This document shows, in pieces, positions 4,988-5,041 of a DNA stretch of 5,041 nucleotides. This stretch comes from Gammaproteobacteria bacterium (GTDB lineage Bacteria; Pseudomonadota; Gammaproteobacteria; DSM-19610). The notes under the pieces are model-generated. The model was given only the letters and a program-made list of their open reading frames with translations, searched no databases and was not told the origin of the DNA. Position 1 is the first letter of the stretch; each line of letters opens with the position of its first letter. The translations under genes and the position numbers were made by a program. Location of the stretch: NCBI GenBank assembly GCA_030618475.1, contig JAUXDG010000212.1, forward strand, positions 1 through 5,041, given 5' to 3'.

Positions 4988-5041
4988 ATGAAAAAATCAT
5001 TAGTTCTGTTGGCAGCCATGGCTGCGGCCAACGCGATGCCG
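4988..5041 (+). CDS. N-terminus of an exported protein (3' partial)
   Basis: ATG at 4988 follows AGAGGA at good spacing (nine bases after AGAGG). The 18 visible codons give MKKSLVLLAAMAAANAMP, a classic Sec signal peptide start: two lysines, a hydrophobic stretch and small residues. Nothing of the mature protein is visible. It is codirectional with the VPLPA-CTERM gene, 140 bases downstream, so the two may be related in function or regulation, but the gap allows a separate promoter. Confidence 0.75.
   Translation, partial: MKKSLVLLAAMAAANAMP

Overview
The window reads as chromosomal DNA of a Gammaproteobacterium, probably an environmental or uncultured lineage. This is inferred from a multidomain c-di-GMP protein, a CspA-family cold shock protein, a small RRM protein, and a secreted protein ending in the VPLPA-type PEP-CTERM signal typical of exopolysaccharide-producing Proteobacteria. 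The coding regions are GC-rich. The gaps around the PEP-CTERM gene are clearly AT-richer.

Layout: (1) Bases 1-1802 (+) hold the 3' part of a GGDEF-GGDEF-EAL c-di-GMP protein whose start lies outside the window. (2) It converges on a minus-strand block, read right to left: a cold shock gene (3421-3215), a strong intrinsic terminator (3161-3189), an RRM RNA-binding gene (3115-2843), and an exported ankyrin-SPOR gene (2770-1877). (3) Bases 3422-4181 hold the cold shock leader and promoter, a foldable element near 3640-3710, one doubtful small ORF, and an AT-rich stretch with three 11-bp tandem repeats. (4) Bases 4182-4847 (+) encode a VPLPA-CTERM protein with a cohesin-like body. (5) The first 18 codons of another exported protein begin at 4988.

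The most interesting part is the cold shock/RRM block. The cold shock leader can fold so that a near-perfect complement covers its Shine-Dalgarno sequence and the first base of the start codon. The terminator lies between the two RNA-binding genes, and the RRM gene has no ATG, GTG or TTG at its natural N-terminus: an ATC sits there, seven bases after AGGA. CspA-type proteins are known to melt terminator hairpins, so the pair may be a self-controlled RNA-chaperone cassette. That is a hypothesis. The second lead is a set of CGTAAG repeats at exact 11-bp period upstream of the VPLPA-CTERM gene, with two more copies at its 3' end, resembling tandem operators of an OmpR/PhoB-type regulator. No exosortase, CRISPR array, tRNA, rRNA or insertion sequence was seen.
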